Made by a program: the position numbers and the translations under genes. The notes beneath the pieces were generated by a model that saw nothing but the letters and a program-made list of their open reading frames with translations, ran no database searches and was not told the origin of the DNA. A DNA stretch of 64,000 nt, taken from assembly GCF_014653695.1 (NCBI RefSeq), contig NZ_BNAR01000020.1, positions 1 to 64,000 on the forward strand, in the 5' to 3' direction. How positions within the stretch are numbered: position 1 is the stretch's first letter; every line of letters begins with the position of its first letter. Shown piece by piece: positions 16,588 through 24,017 of this stretch. The DNA comes from Lentzea cavernae (lineage in GTDB: Bacteria > Actinomycetota > Actinomycetes > Mycobacteriales > Pseudonocardiaceae).

Positions 16588-16995
16588 TCACCAGCCGAGC
16601 TCGGCCAGTCCGTTCTCGACGCACTCGTCGAGGGTCGCGCAGCTCCTCTGCGCGCCTCCGGCGTACGACACCCACTTCGACTCGGCCGAGTACTGGACGA
16701 TGAACAGCTCGCCGGTCTCGCCGACCGCCTCGAAGAGTTCGGCGTACGCGTCGGCGTCGCTGATCGGCTCGTCCAGCCACGACCAGTCGCCGGGGAGTTC
16801 GCCGAGTGCCCGCCGGGCGCTGGCGAGGCCCCGGTCGAGAGTGGTGAAGTCGCCACCCGACATCCAGTACTCGCCGACATATGGCGGCTTGCTGAGGTGC
16901 ACGGTCCACTTGTTGCGAGGGCGTGGGCCGTCCATCTTGACCAGGGAGACGACCCCGGCGAGCCCAGCCCGTTCGAAGAACTCCGCCAGCAACAT
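16588..16995 (-). CDS. Uncharacterised protein of 135 residues
   Basis: Not recognised with confidence. The protein is soluble and tryptophan-rich (KWTVHLSKPPYVGEYWMSGG near residues 28-47, GDWSWLD near 70) and ends in a helix DECVENGLAELGW. The compact size and beta-rich first half are like small immunity-type proteins, but no family motif is certain. Its start codon overlaps the stop of the upstream DUF1707 gene by one base (TGATG), so the two are translationally coupled. Confidence 0.6.
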   Translation of the reverse strand: MLLAEFFERAGLAGVVSLVKMDGPRPRNKWTVHLSKPPYVGEYWMSGGDFTTLDRGLASARRALGELPGDWSWLDEPISDADAYAELFEAVGETGELFIVQYSAESKWVSYAGGAQRSCATLDECVENGLAELGW

Positions 16996-17639
16996 CAGTC
17001 GAGCAGTTCGCGCAGCGCGCTCTTCTTCTTTTTCTTCGGCCCCTTCACTTCCACCGCACCCATGATCGCGAGCCCCGTGATCCGCACGGTCGGCGCGCCC
17101 GGGATGTGCCGGCGGCTGGAAAGCTGCTCCTCGAACGCCCCCATGAACCCGAACCCGTCCACCTTGACGTTGATGTCGTCGGGCACCCGGATCTCCACGC
17201 CGCCCCAGAACGCGAAGCAGCTGATCGTCACCTCGCGCTCGGCGAAGTTCGCGTGGGTCAGGTCGATCTCGATGCCGCCCATGATCGCGACGGCGTTGTG
17301 CATGCGCGGGACGACCCAGCCGCCCTTGCGGTTGACGCCGGACCAGAAGGCCACCGACACCGCGCTGCCCGGCTCGCCGCCGATGCGATTCGTCACCGCG
17401 GGCTGGTACTGCGGCACGGCGGGGGTCTGCGGCAGGCCGCTGAGCACCAAATCGGCGGTGATGGGGACGAGTTCGCCGTACGTCTTCGCGGCGTAGACCG
17501 CCACGAGTCGTTCGTCCAGCTCGTGGATGTCGAGGCGGCCCTCGGCGGTCGCCTGGTGCAGCACCTGCGCGATCCGTTCCCGGTCCGCGTCCGAGGCGCG
17601 CATATGGCTCTGGTCAGCGGGTACCAGCTCGTCGCTCAC
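16995..17639 (-). CDS. DUF1707 domain protein with LiaF-like C-terminal region
   Basis: Protein of 214 residues. Residues 12-60 are a DUF1707 domain (MRASDADRERIAQVLHQATAEGRLDIHE-type segment, then ERLVAVYAAKTYGEL). The C-terminal 110 residues show the alternating GGWV, AIMGGIEIDL, FWGGVEIRVPD and IMGAVEV strands of LiaF-like domains, here without membrane helices before them. Related proteins take part in envelope-stress sensing. The GTG start is preceded by TAGACT at 7 nt and no ribosome site. Confidence 0.85.
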   Translation of the reverse strand: MSDELVPADQSHMRASDADRERIAQVLHQATAEGRLDIHELDERLVAVYAAKTYGELVPITADLVLSGLPQTPAVPQYQPAVTNRIGGEPGSAVSVAFWSGVNRKGGWVVPRMHNAVAIMGGIEIDLTHANFAEREVTISCFAFWGGVEIRVPDDINVKVDGFGFMGAFEEQLSSRRHIPGAPTVRITGLAIMGAVEVKGPKKKKKSALRELLD

Positions 17640-17646
17640 CCGATCG

Positions 17647-17652
17647 AGTCTA
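17647..17652 (-). promoter_or_regulatory. Probable -10 of leaderless DUF1707 gene
   Basis: TAGACT on the minus strand, 7 nt before the GTG at 17639. It is the same hexamer as for deoC. Confidence 0.5.
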
Positions 17653-17720
17653 GGGCCTGGGCCGGAGTCCTGTCCGCGATAACCGGACCCTCCGCGCCAC
17701 CGGAAACCACCTCAGGGAGC

Positions 17721-17751
17721 GCCTGTCGTCGAACTGGACTTCGACACAGGC
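17721..17751 (-). terminator. Hairpin after the small membrane protein gene
   Basis: GCCTGT-c-GTCGA pairs with TCGAC-ACAGGC around an 8-nt loop, one base bulged. It lies 11 bp after the stop at 17762 on the minus strand. There is no T run, so it is an I-type actinobacterial terminator at best. Confidence 0.5.
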
Positions 17752-17761
17752 CCTGGTGCGG

Positions 17762-17959
17762 TCACCTGCGGTTCGGTGCGAACTTCACCGTGATCGCGAA
17801 GGCCACCACCAGGAGCGCGGCGAGCGCGGTGGCGAGGGCCGGGCTGTGACCCCACACGAGGGGCAGCACGCCGATCAGGATGGCGAGTGATCCCGAGACA
17901 CCCAGGATGACCAGGGGGGATTCACACCACTGCTGGACGGGCTTCTGATCGATCGTCAC
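17762..17959 (-). CDS. Small two-helix membrane protein
   Basis: Protein of 65 residues. Two hydrophobic segments, LVILGVSGSLAILIGVLPLV and ALATALAALLVVAFAITV, are joined by a short GHSP turn, and the protein ends in a basic tail KFAPNRR. Function unknown. The GTG at 17959 was preferred over the GTG at 17968 because GGAGGT lies 7 nt before it. It stands alone between the DUF1707 operon and the MarR gene. Confidence 0.65.
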   Translation of the reverse strand: MTIDQKPVQQWCESPLVILGVSGSLAILIGVLPLVWGHSPALATALAALLVVAFAITVKFAPNRR

Positions 17960-18051
17960 CGTTCGCACCTCCGCGTCTCAACTGGTCATGAGACTTTTCG
18001 GAGTCGCTTTGTCGATTCTTTACTCCCGGAACGGGTAGTGCGGCGCCCTGA

Positions 18052-18501
18052 TCAGGTGGTCTCGGTCAGGTTGCGGGCGCAGGCGGTGAGGGTCTCGAGC
18101 AGTTCCTGCTGCCGCGCGGCGCTCAGGCCCGCGACCATCCGCACCTGGACGGCCTGGACCGCGCGGCTGGCCGCGCGGAGGTGGTCGTAGCCGGCCGCCG
18201 TCAGCTCCGCGGGGAGCTGGCGGCCTTGCGGGGCTTCGGCCGGCCGCGTGACCAGGCCGCGTGCTTCCAGGCCCTGCAGCACGACGTTCATCGACTGGCG
18301 GGTGACGAACGTGCCGCGCGCCAGGTCCGCGTTGGACAGACCGGGGCGCTGGCCCAGCAGTTCGAGGCACGAGTACTGCGGCACCGTGAGGCCCAGTGGC
18401 CGCAGGGCCGCGTCCATCGCGCCGCGCAGCGCCGAAGCCGCCTCCTTGAGGACGTACCCGACCGCGGTGTCCAGCGGGCCGACGGTGTCACCCTGGTGCA
18501 T
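18052..18501 (-). CDS. MarR-family transcriptional regulator
   Basis: Regulator of 149 residues. The winged helix is seen as LTVPQYSCLELLGQRPGLSN, then DLARGTFVTRQSMNVVLQGLEARGLVTR and a wing with GRQLPAELT. Helical dimerisation arms flank it. It is divergent from the VOC-family gene, and the 59 bp between them hold repeated TTGACATAC sites, so autoregulation and control of the VOC gene are likely. MarR proteins usually respond to phenolics, antibiotics or oxidants. Confidence 0.9.
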   Translation of the reverse strand: MHQGDTVGPLDTAVGYVLKEAASALRGAMDAALRPLGLTVPQYSCLELLGQRPGLSNADLARGTFVTRQSMNVVLQGLEARGLVTRPAEAPQGRQLPAELTAAGYDHLRAASRAVQAVQVRMVAGLSAARQQELLETLTACARNLTETT

Positions 18502-18504
18502 GTA

Positions 18505-18549
18505 AGGATTTTGACATACGCTGGTTGATGTCAGGACTTTGACATACCG
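18505..18549. promoter_or_regulatory. Repeated MarR operator candidates
   Basis: Two direct copies of AGGAYTTTGACATAC start at 18505 and 18533, 28 bp apart. Between them, TGACAT (18512-18517) and ATGTCA (18528-18533) form an inverted pair with a 10-bp spacer. The copies cover both divergent promoters, and TTGACA could also be a -35 box. Confidence 0.65.
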
Positions 18550-18560
18550 AGGAGCCAGCC

Positions 18561-18929
18561 ATGACCGTCACCGGACCCGACTTCATCGCGTTGCAGGTGC
18601 GCGACCTCGACCGCGCCGCGACGTTCTACGAGGAACGCCTCGGCCTGCGCCGGGCGCCGGTCAGCCCGCCGGGGGCCGTCGTGTTCGCGACGACGCCCGT
18701 GCCGTTCGCGGTGCGGGAACCGCTGCCCGGCACCGATCTCGACTCGGTCGAACGGCCCGGCGTGGGGGTGGCGCTGTGGTTGCACGCCGAGGACGCGCAA
18801 GCGCTGCACGACTCCCTCGACGCCGCCGGTGTCCCCATCCTCGCGAGCCCGTTCGACAGCCCGTTCGGGCGGACGTTCACCTTCGCGGACCCCGAGGGCT
18901 ACGCCGTGACGGTGCACGACAAGCGTTAA
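18561..18929 (+). CDS. VOC (glyoxalase/bleomycin resistance) family protein
   Basis: Protein of 122 residues made of two beta-alpha-beta-beta-beta modules, starting FIALQVRDLDRAATFYEERLGL and ending TFTFADPEGYAVTVHD. Members are metal-dependent lyases, dioxygenases or drug-binding proteins. The substrate cannot be read from the sequence. A good ribosome site GAGGAG lies 7 nt before the ATG. It is paired with the divergent MarR gene and overlaps the opposite-strand oxidoreductase tail-to-tail by 4 bp. Confidence 0.88.
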   Translation: MTVTGPDFIALQVRDLDRAATFYEERLGLRRAPVSPPGAVVFATTPVPFAVREPLPGTDLDSVERPGVGVALWLHAEDAQALHDSLDAAGVPILASPFDSPFGRTFTFADPEGYAVTVHDKR

Positions 18930-19918
18930 GGGGTCGGCTGCCGCAGGGGAAGGCCGGCGGCGCGGTAGATCGAGTCGATCACGGTCATGTTCTTCACGGC
19001 GTCGTCCGCGGTCGTCGGGAACGGCTTGCCGTGCAGGACGGCGTCGGTGAACGCGTCGAGCTGGTAGGCGTAGGTCGGGCGCTTCCCGAACGTCTCGGAC
19101 GACTTCCTGTCCTTGAGCCGCAACGACAACCGGTGCAGCGCATGTGGGCCGAGCGGGTTGAAGACCTTCAGCACGCCGTTCTCGCCGATGGCCTTCATCG
19201 ACAGCTTGAACACCGTCGACGACCACATCGACGTGTGCACGGAACCCGTGTGGCCGGAGGGGAAGCGCAGCGACGCGTGCATCGCGCGATCGACGGAAGG
19301 CCCGCGCAGCAACGCTTTCGCCGACCGAACCTCGGGCTCTTCCCCGCCCAGCAGCCGCACCATGTGCACGGCGTAGCAGCCGGCGTCCATCATCGCGCCG
19401 CCCGCGAGCGAGTAGTCGTAACGGATGTCGGAGAAGAGCGGCAGCGGGAAGGCGACGGTCGCCTCGACGTGCCGCAGCGGTCCGAGGACGCCGGATCCCA
19501 CGACCTCGGCGACCCGCAACGCCAGCGGGTGGTAGCGGTAGTGGAACGCCTCCATGACCACGAGACCGGACGCGTCGGCGGCCTTGGCCACCTCGGCGGC
19601 TTCGGTGGCGTTGGCGGTGAACGGCTTCTCGCACAGCACGTGCTTGCCCGCTTCCAGCGCGGCCAGCGTCCACTTGCCGTGCAGGCCGTTCGGCAGCGGG
19701 TTGTAGACGGCGTCGACCGCGGGGTCGGCCAGCAGGTCCTCGTACGAGCCGTGCACGCGTGCGATGCCGTGCTTGTCGGCGAAGGCCTGGGCCCTGGCGG
19801 TCGACCGCGCGGCGATCGCGACGACCTCGGCGACCGTCGAGGAGCGGGCCGGGCGGAGGACGGCGGTCGGCGCGATCCTGGCCGCGCCGAGAACTCCGAT
19901 GCGCACGTGGTCTGTCAC
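18926..19918 (-). CDS. Gfo/Idh/MocA-family oxidoreductase
   Basis: NAD(P)-dependent oxidoreductase of 330 residues. The N-terminal Rossmann domain starts RIGVLGAARIAPTAV, the dinucleotide/substrate motif is CEKPF near residue 98, and the C-terminal alpha/beta domain includes GGAMMDAGCYAVHM. Family members oxidise sugars, inositols or trans-dihydrodiols; the substrate here is unknown. The GTG start has no ribosome site but has TAGGGT 7 nt upstream. Confidence 0.88.
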   Translation of the reverse strand: MTDHVRIGVLGAARIAPTAVLRPARSSTVAEVVAIAARSTARAQAFADKHGIARVHGSYEDLLADPAVDAVYNPLPNGLHGKWTLAALEAGKHVLCEKPFTANATEAAEVAKAADASGLVVMEAFHYRYHPLALRVAEVVGSGVLGPLRHVEATVAFPLPLFSDIRYDYSLAGGAMMDAGCYAVHMVRLLGGEEPEVRSAKALLRGPSVDRAMHASLRFPSGHTGSVHTSMWSSTVFKLSMKAIGENGVLKVFNPLGPHALHRLSLRLKDRKSSETFGKRPTYAYQLDAFTDAVLHGKPFPTTADDAVKNMTVIDSIYRAAGLPLRQPTP

Positions 19919-19925
19919 GCGGCCG

Positions 19926-19931
19926 ACCCTA
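19926..19931 (-). promoter_or_regulatory. Probable -10 of leaderless oxidoreductase gene
   Basis: TAGGGT on the minus strand, 7 nt before the GTG at 19918. Confidence 0.45.
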
Positions 19932-19952
19932 CTCCTCCTCAGTTAACGCTGT

Positions 19953-20564
19953 TTACTCCACAAGGTCGGTTTCGCGGGCGGGGAAGAACGGGATCTTCCC
20001 GACCGGCGACGGGTCCGACCAGTTCCACGACTCCATCTGGCGGCGGGAGCGCCTGCCGAAGAACGCGCGCCACAGTTCGTAGCCCTCGACCTCGAGCGTG
20101 ATCGGGCCGTCGCCCAGGTCACCGAGCTCGGTCTTCACCGTCACGCCGGTCAGCCGTCGCGGGGTCATCCACACCAGCGTCGGCTGCCACACGGTGTCGG
20201 GCAGGCGGTCGCGGCCGAGCGCCGCCCGCAGGTCCGCCTCGTGCGTGATCGCGTCCAGGGCCAGCTGGTACGGGATGCGCGGCATCTCGCTGATCTTGTC
20301 GCCGAAGGAGTTCCACTGCTCCAGCAGGTCCTGCACCGGGACGCCCTCGCGTTCGGCGACGTGCCGCGCGGTCCACTCGTCCGACGGCGCTCCCTCCATG
20401 CGTCCGGTCACCAGATCCGACGACTGGCCCGACAGGTGCGCGACCACCTGGTGCACGGTCCACTCAGGACAGGCGGGCACGGTTCTGGCGAACTCCTCGG
20501 CGCTCAGGCCCATCGTCAGACCGACGACGCGCTGCCGTGCCTCGCGGTAGATCTCTTCGAACAC
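19953..20564 (-). CDS. Maleylpyruvate isomerase family (mycothiol-dependent-like) protein
   Basis: DinB-like helical protein of 203 residues. The metal/thiol-binding start is FARTVPACPEWTVHQVVAHLSGQ, and a second histidine occurs in LALDAITHEADLRAAL; these are the usual His positions of mycothiol-dependent isomerases. The C-terminal SCP2-like part ends WNWSDPSPVGKIPFF-like. The substrate is unknown. GTG at 20564 was chosen because GGAGGAGC precedes it and the longer frame upstream runs antisense to upp. It is divergent from upp. Confidence 0.82.
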   Translation of the reverse strand: MFEEIYREARQRVVGLTMGLSAEEFARTVPACPEWTVHQVVAHLSGQSSDLVTGRMEGAPSDEWTARHVAEREGVPVQDLLEQWNSFGDKISEMPRIPYQLALDAITHEADLRAALGRDRLPDTVWQPTLVWMTPRRLTGVTVKTELGDLGDGPITLEVEGYELWRAFFGRRSRRQMESWNWSDPSPVGKIPFFPARETDLVE

Positions 20565-20584
20565 CCCTAGCTCCTCCCAGCGGT

Positions 20585-20590
20585 TACGGT
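20585..20590 (+). promoter_or_regulatory. Probable -10 of leaderless upp
   Basis: TACGGT, 7 nt before the ATG at 20598. Confidence 0.5.
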
Positions 20591-20597
20591 GTCGAGC

Positions 20598-21221
20598 ATG
20601 GACGTCCTGGTCGTCGATCATCCACTCGCCAAGGCGAGACTCACAACGATGCGTGACGCGCGCACGGACAATGCCGCATTCCGTGCCGCGCTGCAGGAAC
20701 TGACCGTGATGCTGGTCTACGAAGCGATGCGCGAGGCACCGCTGAAGGAAGACCGCACGCACACGCCGGTTGCTCGTACCACCGGCTACACCCTCGCAAA
20801 CCCGCCGCTGCTGGTGCCGGTGCTGCGGGCCGGTCTGGGCATGGCGGACCAGGCGCAGAAGCTGATCCCGGACGCCCAGATGGGGTTCGTGGGGCTGGCG
20901 CGCGACGAGGAGACGTTGCAGCCGACGCCGTACATGGAGTCGTTGCCGGAGGACCTCGCCGGACGCCCGGTGCTCGTGCTCGACCCGATGCTCGCGACGG
21001 GTGGCTCGATGGCGTACACGATCCGCCTGCTGACCCAGCGCGGCGCGACCGACGTGACGGCCGTGTGCGTGCTCGCGGCGCCCGAGGGGATCAACCACCT
21101 CGAGGACTCGAAGCTGCCGTGCCGTCTCGTCACGGCGTCGGTCGACGAGCGACTCAACGACTCCGGCTTCATCGTGCCCGGCCTGGGTGATGCCGGTGAC
21201 CGTCTGTACGGGGCGGTTTAG
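20598..21221 (+). CDS. upp: Uracil phosphoribosyltransferase
   Basis: Makes UMP from uracil and PRPP in pyrimidine salvage. The protein has 207 residues, normal for the family. It has the N-terminal DHPLAKARLTTMRDA, the PRPP-binding loop VLVLDPMLATGGSM near residues 128-141 and the uracil-binding GFIVPGLGDAGDRLYG at the C-terminus. The ATG at 20598 was preferred over the GTG three codons earlier because it fits the family start and the TANNNT spacing. In M. tuberculosis upp (Rv3309c) also sits between the Rv3311 and pmmB/deoD genes. Confidence 0.95.
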   Translation: MDVLVVDHPLAKARLTTMRDARTDNAAFRAALQELTVMLVYEAMREAPLKEDRTHTPVARTTGYTLANPPLLVPVLRAGLGMADQAQKLIPDAQMGFVGLARDEETLQPTPYMESLPEDLAGRPVLVLDPMLATGGSMAYTIRLLTQRGATDVTAVCVLAAPEGINHLEDSKLPCRLVTASVDERLNDSGFIVPGLGDAGDRLYGAV

Positions 21222-21245
21222 GACATACCTCCGATCGGACGTAGC

Positions 21246-21261
21246 AGTGGTCTAGACCTCA
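21246..21261 (+). promoter_or_regulatory. DasR-type operator (dre) before the chitinase
   Basis: AGTGGTCTAGACCTCA is a near match to the DasR consensus known from Streptomyces and contains the perfect palindrome GGTCTAGACC. It also matches the 12-bp chitinase-promoter repeat of that genus. It lies 55 bp before the chitinase ATG. DasR is released by glucosamine 6-phosphate, so chitin-derived induction is expected. Confidence 0.85.
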
Positions 21262-21315
21262 GGCCTATCGTGCTGTGGACCACATCGCCGCTGCCGCGAA
21301 CGATCAAGGAGACTC

Positions 21316-22614
21316 ATGTCCAGACGGAGATGGGGTGTCGCCGCTCTCGCGGTCGGCGCCCTGTCCGCGTCGCTGGCCGTTGCGCCCGCGAACGCCGACG
21401 TCGAGACCAATGGGCACCACGGTTACTCGAAGACCCGCACGGTCGGGTACTTCATCCAGTGGGGCGTGTACGACCGGAACTTCCGCGTCAAGAACCTCGT
21501 GGACAGCGGGGCCGCCGCGCGGCTCACGCACCTGAACTACGCCTTCGGTTTCCTCGACGAGGCGGGCAAGTGCGTCAGCGCCGACCCGTGGGCGGACTGG
21601 CAGATGCCGCACACCGCGGAGCAGTCCGTGAGCGGCAAGGCCGACGAGGCCGGTCAGGTGCTCGCGGGCAACCTGAACCAGCTCAAGCAGCTCAAGGCCA
21701 AGTACCCCAAGCTGAAGATCAACATCTCGCTGGGCGGCTGGACGGGCTCGCGCTACTTCTCCAACGCCGCGCTGACGCCCGAGTCGCGCGCCGCGCACGT
21801 CAAGTCGTGCACCGACCTGTGGATCAAGGGCGACCTGCCGGGCCTGCCCGCGGGCGCCGCCAAGGGCGTCTTCGACGGCGTCGACCTCGACTGGGAGTGG
21901 CCGTCGAGCGCGGGCAACCCGACCCCGCCGAACGTCATCCGCCCCGAGGACAAGCAGAACTTCACCCTGCTGCTCGCCGAGTACCGCAAGCAGATGGGCT
22001 GGAACCGCGACCTGACGGCGTTCCTACCGGCCGACCCGGCCCAGATCGACCGCGGCTTCGAGGTCAGGAAGGTGTTCTCCTACCTCACCTTCGGCACTTT
22101 GCAGGGCTACGACTACCACGGCGCCTGGGACCCCGAGGCGAACCAGCAGTCCGCGCTGCGGGTGCCCAAGGGCGACCCGGCGAAGTTCGAGTTCAGCTCC
22201 GACGTAACGGTCGACGCGTGGCTGCGCCGCGGTGCCCCGCGCTCCAAGGCCGTGCTCGGCGTTCCGTTCTACGGCCGCGGCTGGGACGGCGTCGCCCCCG
22301 GCAAGCGCAACGGCCTGTTCGGCACCGGCGTGCCGGCGCCCGCCAAGTACGAGGCCGGCTACGAGGACTTCCACCGCATCAAGGCGAAGCTCTCCGAGCC
22401 CGGCAACTCCTACAAGATCTACCGCGACGACCGCGCCGGGTTCGCGTGGATCTACGACGGCAAGACGTGGTGGACCTACGACGACGCGGCGGAGATGAAG
22501 CGCAAGGCGCGCTACATCAACGACCGCAGGCTCGGCGGCGTGATGATCTGGTCGCTCGACGGCGACACGCCGCAGGGTGAACTCATCAAGGCGCTCGACG
22601 GCGCGCTCAAGTAG
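21316..22614 (+). CDS. Secreted GH18 chitinase
   Basis: Extracellular endochitinase of 432 residues. A signal peptide with RRRW start and ANA cleavage near residue 28 leads into a single GH18 barrel. The catalytic motif is GVDLDWEWP, with Glu as acid/base. SLGGWTGSRYF is the second conserved strand, and GVPFYGRGWDGV and GVMIWSLDGD are later strands. There is no carbohydrate-binding module. AAGGAG lies 6 nt before the ATG. The upstream dre predicts control by a DasR homologue and N-acetylglucosamine status. Confidence 0.95.
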   Translation: MSRRRWGVAALAVGALSASLAVAPANADVETNGHHGYSKTRTVGYFIQWGVYDRNFRVKNLVDSGAAARLTHLNYAFGFLDEAGKCVSADPWADWQMPHTAEQSVSGKADEAGQVLAGNLNQLKQLKAKYPKLKINISLGGWTGSRYFSNAALTPESRAAHVKSCTDLWIKGDLPGLPAGAAKGVFDGVDLDWEWPSSAGNPTPPNVIRPEDKQNFTLLLAEYRKQMGWNRDLTAFLPADPAQIDRGFEVRKVFSYLTFGTLQGYDYHGAWDPEANQQSALRVPKGDPAKFEFSSDVTVDAWLRRGAPRSKAVLGVPFYGRGWDGVAPGKRNGLFGTGVPAPAKYEAGYEDFHRIKAKLSEPGNSYKIYRDDRAGFAWIYDGKTWWTYDDAAEMKRKARYINDRRLGGVMIWSLDGDTPQGELIKALDGALK

Positions 22615-22631
22615 GGCCGCACCAGAGACGG

Positions 22632-22692
22632 ACTGTCCTAACCGGACAGTTCAGCGGGTCCGGGGAGGTTTCGCGGCGGCCGCCTCCCCGGA
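22632..22692. terminator. Two hairpins between convergent chitinase and tetR genes
   Basis: ACTGTCC/GGACAGT (22632-22650, 5-nt loop) is followed by TCCGGGGAGG/CCTCCCCGGA (22659-22692, 14-nt loop). Both are perfect stems without T runs, placed between two convergent stops. Confidence 0.65.
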
Positions 22693-22702
22693 TTCCGTGG
22701 TG

Positions 22703-23302
22703 TCACAGCGTTTCCCCGGTCTCCGCCCGCCAGCCCCTGCCGTGCGCGCGCAACGCCAGTTCGTAGGTGGCGGCCGCGTCGACGCCGGGCGGCAGGTTCC
22801 CGTTGAGCTCCAGGCTCACCAGGCCGTGCGCGACGCCCCACATCGACATCGCGATCTGCTCCGGGTCCTGCGGGAGGTAGACGCCCTGCTCCACCGCGCG
22901 CCGCACCGCGTTGATCACCGGGGCGAACGTCCTGCCCGCCGCGCGGCTCATCTCCTTCGTCGGCTCGACGACCTTCGAGTAGAGCACCGAGTAGAACTGC
23001 GGGTCCCGCAACGCGCCGCGCCGGTACGCGAGCCCGATCTGCAGCAGGTCCTCCACGGGGTCGTCGGTGACGGGCACCGCCGCGAGGTTCGAGCCGAACT
23101 GCGTGAACGCCTCGTCGTAGAGCGCCTCGAGAAGCGCCGGCTTTCCGCCGAAGAGGGAATAAACCGCCGTTGTGGACGTGTTGACGTCCGTGGCGATCTT
23201 GCGCAGGCTCACCGCGGCGAGGCCCTCGGTGCTGAGCAGCTCGCCCGCCCGCTCGAGCAGGCGGCGCCGCAGGGCGTCGTCGTGGGTCTTGGGCCTGGGC
23301 AT
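22703..23302 (-). CDS. TetR-family regulator with WHG-type C-terminal domain
   Basis: Regulator of 199 residues. The N-terminal helix-turn-helix includes LAAVSLRKIATDVNTSTTAVYSLF (about residues 28-51). The ligand domain has the MWGVAHGLVSLE segment typical of the WHG subgroup. The ATG at 23302 was chosen because TAGGAT lies exactly 6 nt upstream. It is divergent from the RHH-Doc pair, with 55 bp between start codons, but the chitinase on the other side has its own operator. Confidence 0.88.
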   Translation of the reverse strand: MPRPKTHDDALRRRLLERAGELLSTEGLAAVSLRKIATDVNTSTTAVYSLFGGKPALLEALYDEAFTQFGSNLAAVPVTDDPVEDLLQIGLAYRRGALRDPQFYSVLYSKVVEPTKEMSRAAGRTFAPVINAVRRAVEQGVYLPQDPEQIAMSMWGVAHGLVSLELNGNLPPGVDAAATYELALRAHGRGWRAETGETL

Positions 23303-23308
23303 CACGCA

Positions 23309-23314
23309 ATCCTA
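23309..23314 (-). promoter_or_regulatory. Probable -10 of leaderless tetR
   Basis: TAGGAT on the minus strand, 6 nt before the ATG at 23302. Confidence 0.5.
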
Positions 23315-23345
23315 ACGACCCCTGGCCTGAGTGGTATCACGTTGA

Positions 23346-23351
23346 TACCGT
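23346..23351 (+). promoter_or_regulatory. Probable -10 of leaderless RHH antitoxin gene
   Basis: TACCGT, 6 nt before the ATG at 23358. It is back-to-back with the tetR promoter. Confidence 0.5.
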
Positions 23352-23357
23352 CGCTCC

Positions 23358-23564
23358 ATGGCGATGACCTTGCGGTTGACCGAGGAGGAGAACCTGCGGC
23401 TCGCTGAACTGGCGCAGTCCGAGGGGCGCTCCAAGCAGGAGGTCGTGCGGCTGGCGATCGCGGATCGCTACCAGCGCATGCAGCAGGAGGAGAAGCTCGG
23501 CGAAGTGCTCGGGCGGGTCCTGCCCAAGTACCGAGGTCTTTTGGATAGGCTCGGATCTTCCTGA
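23358..23564 (+). CDS. Ribbon-helix-helix (CopG-type) antitoxin candidate
   Basis: Protein of 68 residues. MTLRLTEEENLRLAELAQSEG and SKQEVVRLAIADRYQ form the strand-helix-helix DNA-binding unit, and a basic C-terminal helix follows that could bind the toxin. It lies 32 bp before a Doc-like gene, the usual antitoxin-toxin order. It probably represses its own promoter. A second in-frame ATG two codons later is possible. Confidence 0.8.
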   Translation: MAMTLRLTEEENLRLAELAQSEGRSKQEVVRLAIADRYQRMQQEEKLGEVLGRVLPKYRGLLDRLGSS

Positions 23565-23596
23565 AACTGTCAGACCTCTGTGATCAACTGGGTGCC

Positions 23597-23983
23597 GTGA
23601 TCTCCTATCTCGACGCCGGGGACCTCTTAGTGCTGGCCACGGCCGTGACCGGTGGCGATCTCCTCGTCAGGGACATCGGCCTGCTGGACACGGCGGCCTA
23701 CCGTCCCCGCGCCACCGTCCTCGGCGTGGAGGCGTACGACACGCTGTGGCTGAAGTCCTCCGCACTGCTCGACTCGATCGTCCGAACCCGCCCTCTGGTC
23801 GAGGGCAACTGGCGGCTGGCCTGGGTCGCCGCCGTCACGATGTGCGACATCAACGGCTACTGGATCGAGGCCGACGAGGACGACGCGCTCGACCTCGTCC
23901 GCGCCCTCGGCCGCGACAAGATCGACGTGTCGGAGATGGCCGGCCACCTCGAGGCGTGGGGCATCTCGAAGGATTCCGCTTGA
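23597..23983 (+). CDS. Doc/Fic-like toxin, degenerate catalytic motif
   Basis: Protein of 128 residues with the layout of death-on-curing toxins, which phosphorylate elongation factor Tu. The canonical motif HxFxDGNKR reads RPLVEGNWR here, so the catalytic histidine is replaced by arginine, while the EGN core and the following NGYWIEADEDDALDLV helix are kept. It may be inactive or have changed chemistry. Codon 11 is TTA (23627-23629), a rare codon that could make translation depend on the bldA-type tRNA. It follows the RHH antitoxin gene. Confidence 0.75.
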   Translation: MISYLDAGDLLVLATAVTGGDLLVRDIGLLDTAAYRPRATVLGVEAYDTLWLKSSALLDSIVRTRPLVEGNWRLAWVAAVTMCDINGYWIEADEDDALDLVRALGRDKIDVSEMAGHLEAWGISKDSA

Positions 23984-24010
23984 CCTAGAGCGCACTCCAG
24001 GTCTTAGCGT
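23980..24010 (+). promoter_or_regulatory. MerR-type promoter with 19-bp spacer
   Basis: TTGACC (23980-23985) and TAGCGT (24005-24010) are separated by 19 bp. The dyad at 23983-24002 has ACCTaGAGcG pairing with CACTCcAGGT, 8 of 10 matching. The TAGCGT box is 7 nt before the GTG at 24018, so the mRNA is probably leaderless. The -35 box overlaps the doc stop codon. Confidence 0.85.
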
Positions 24011-24017
24011 CGAAGTC

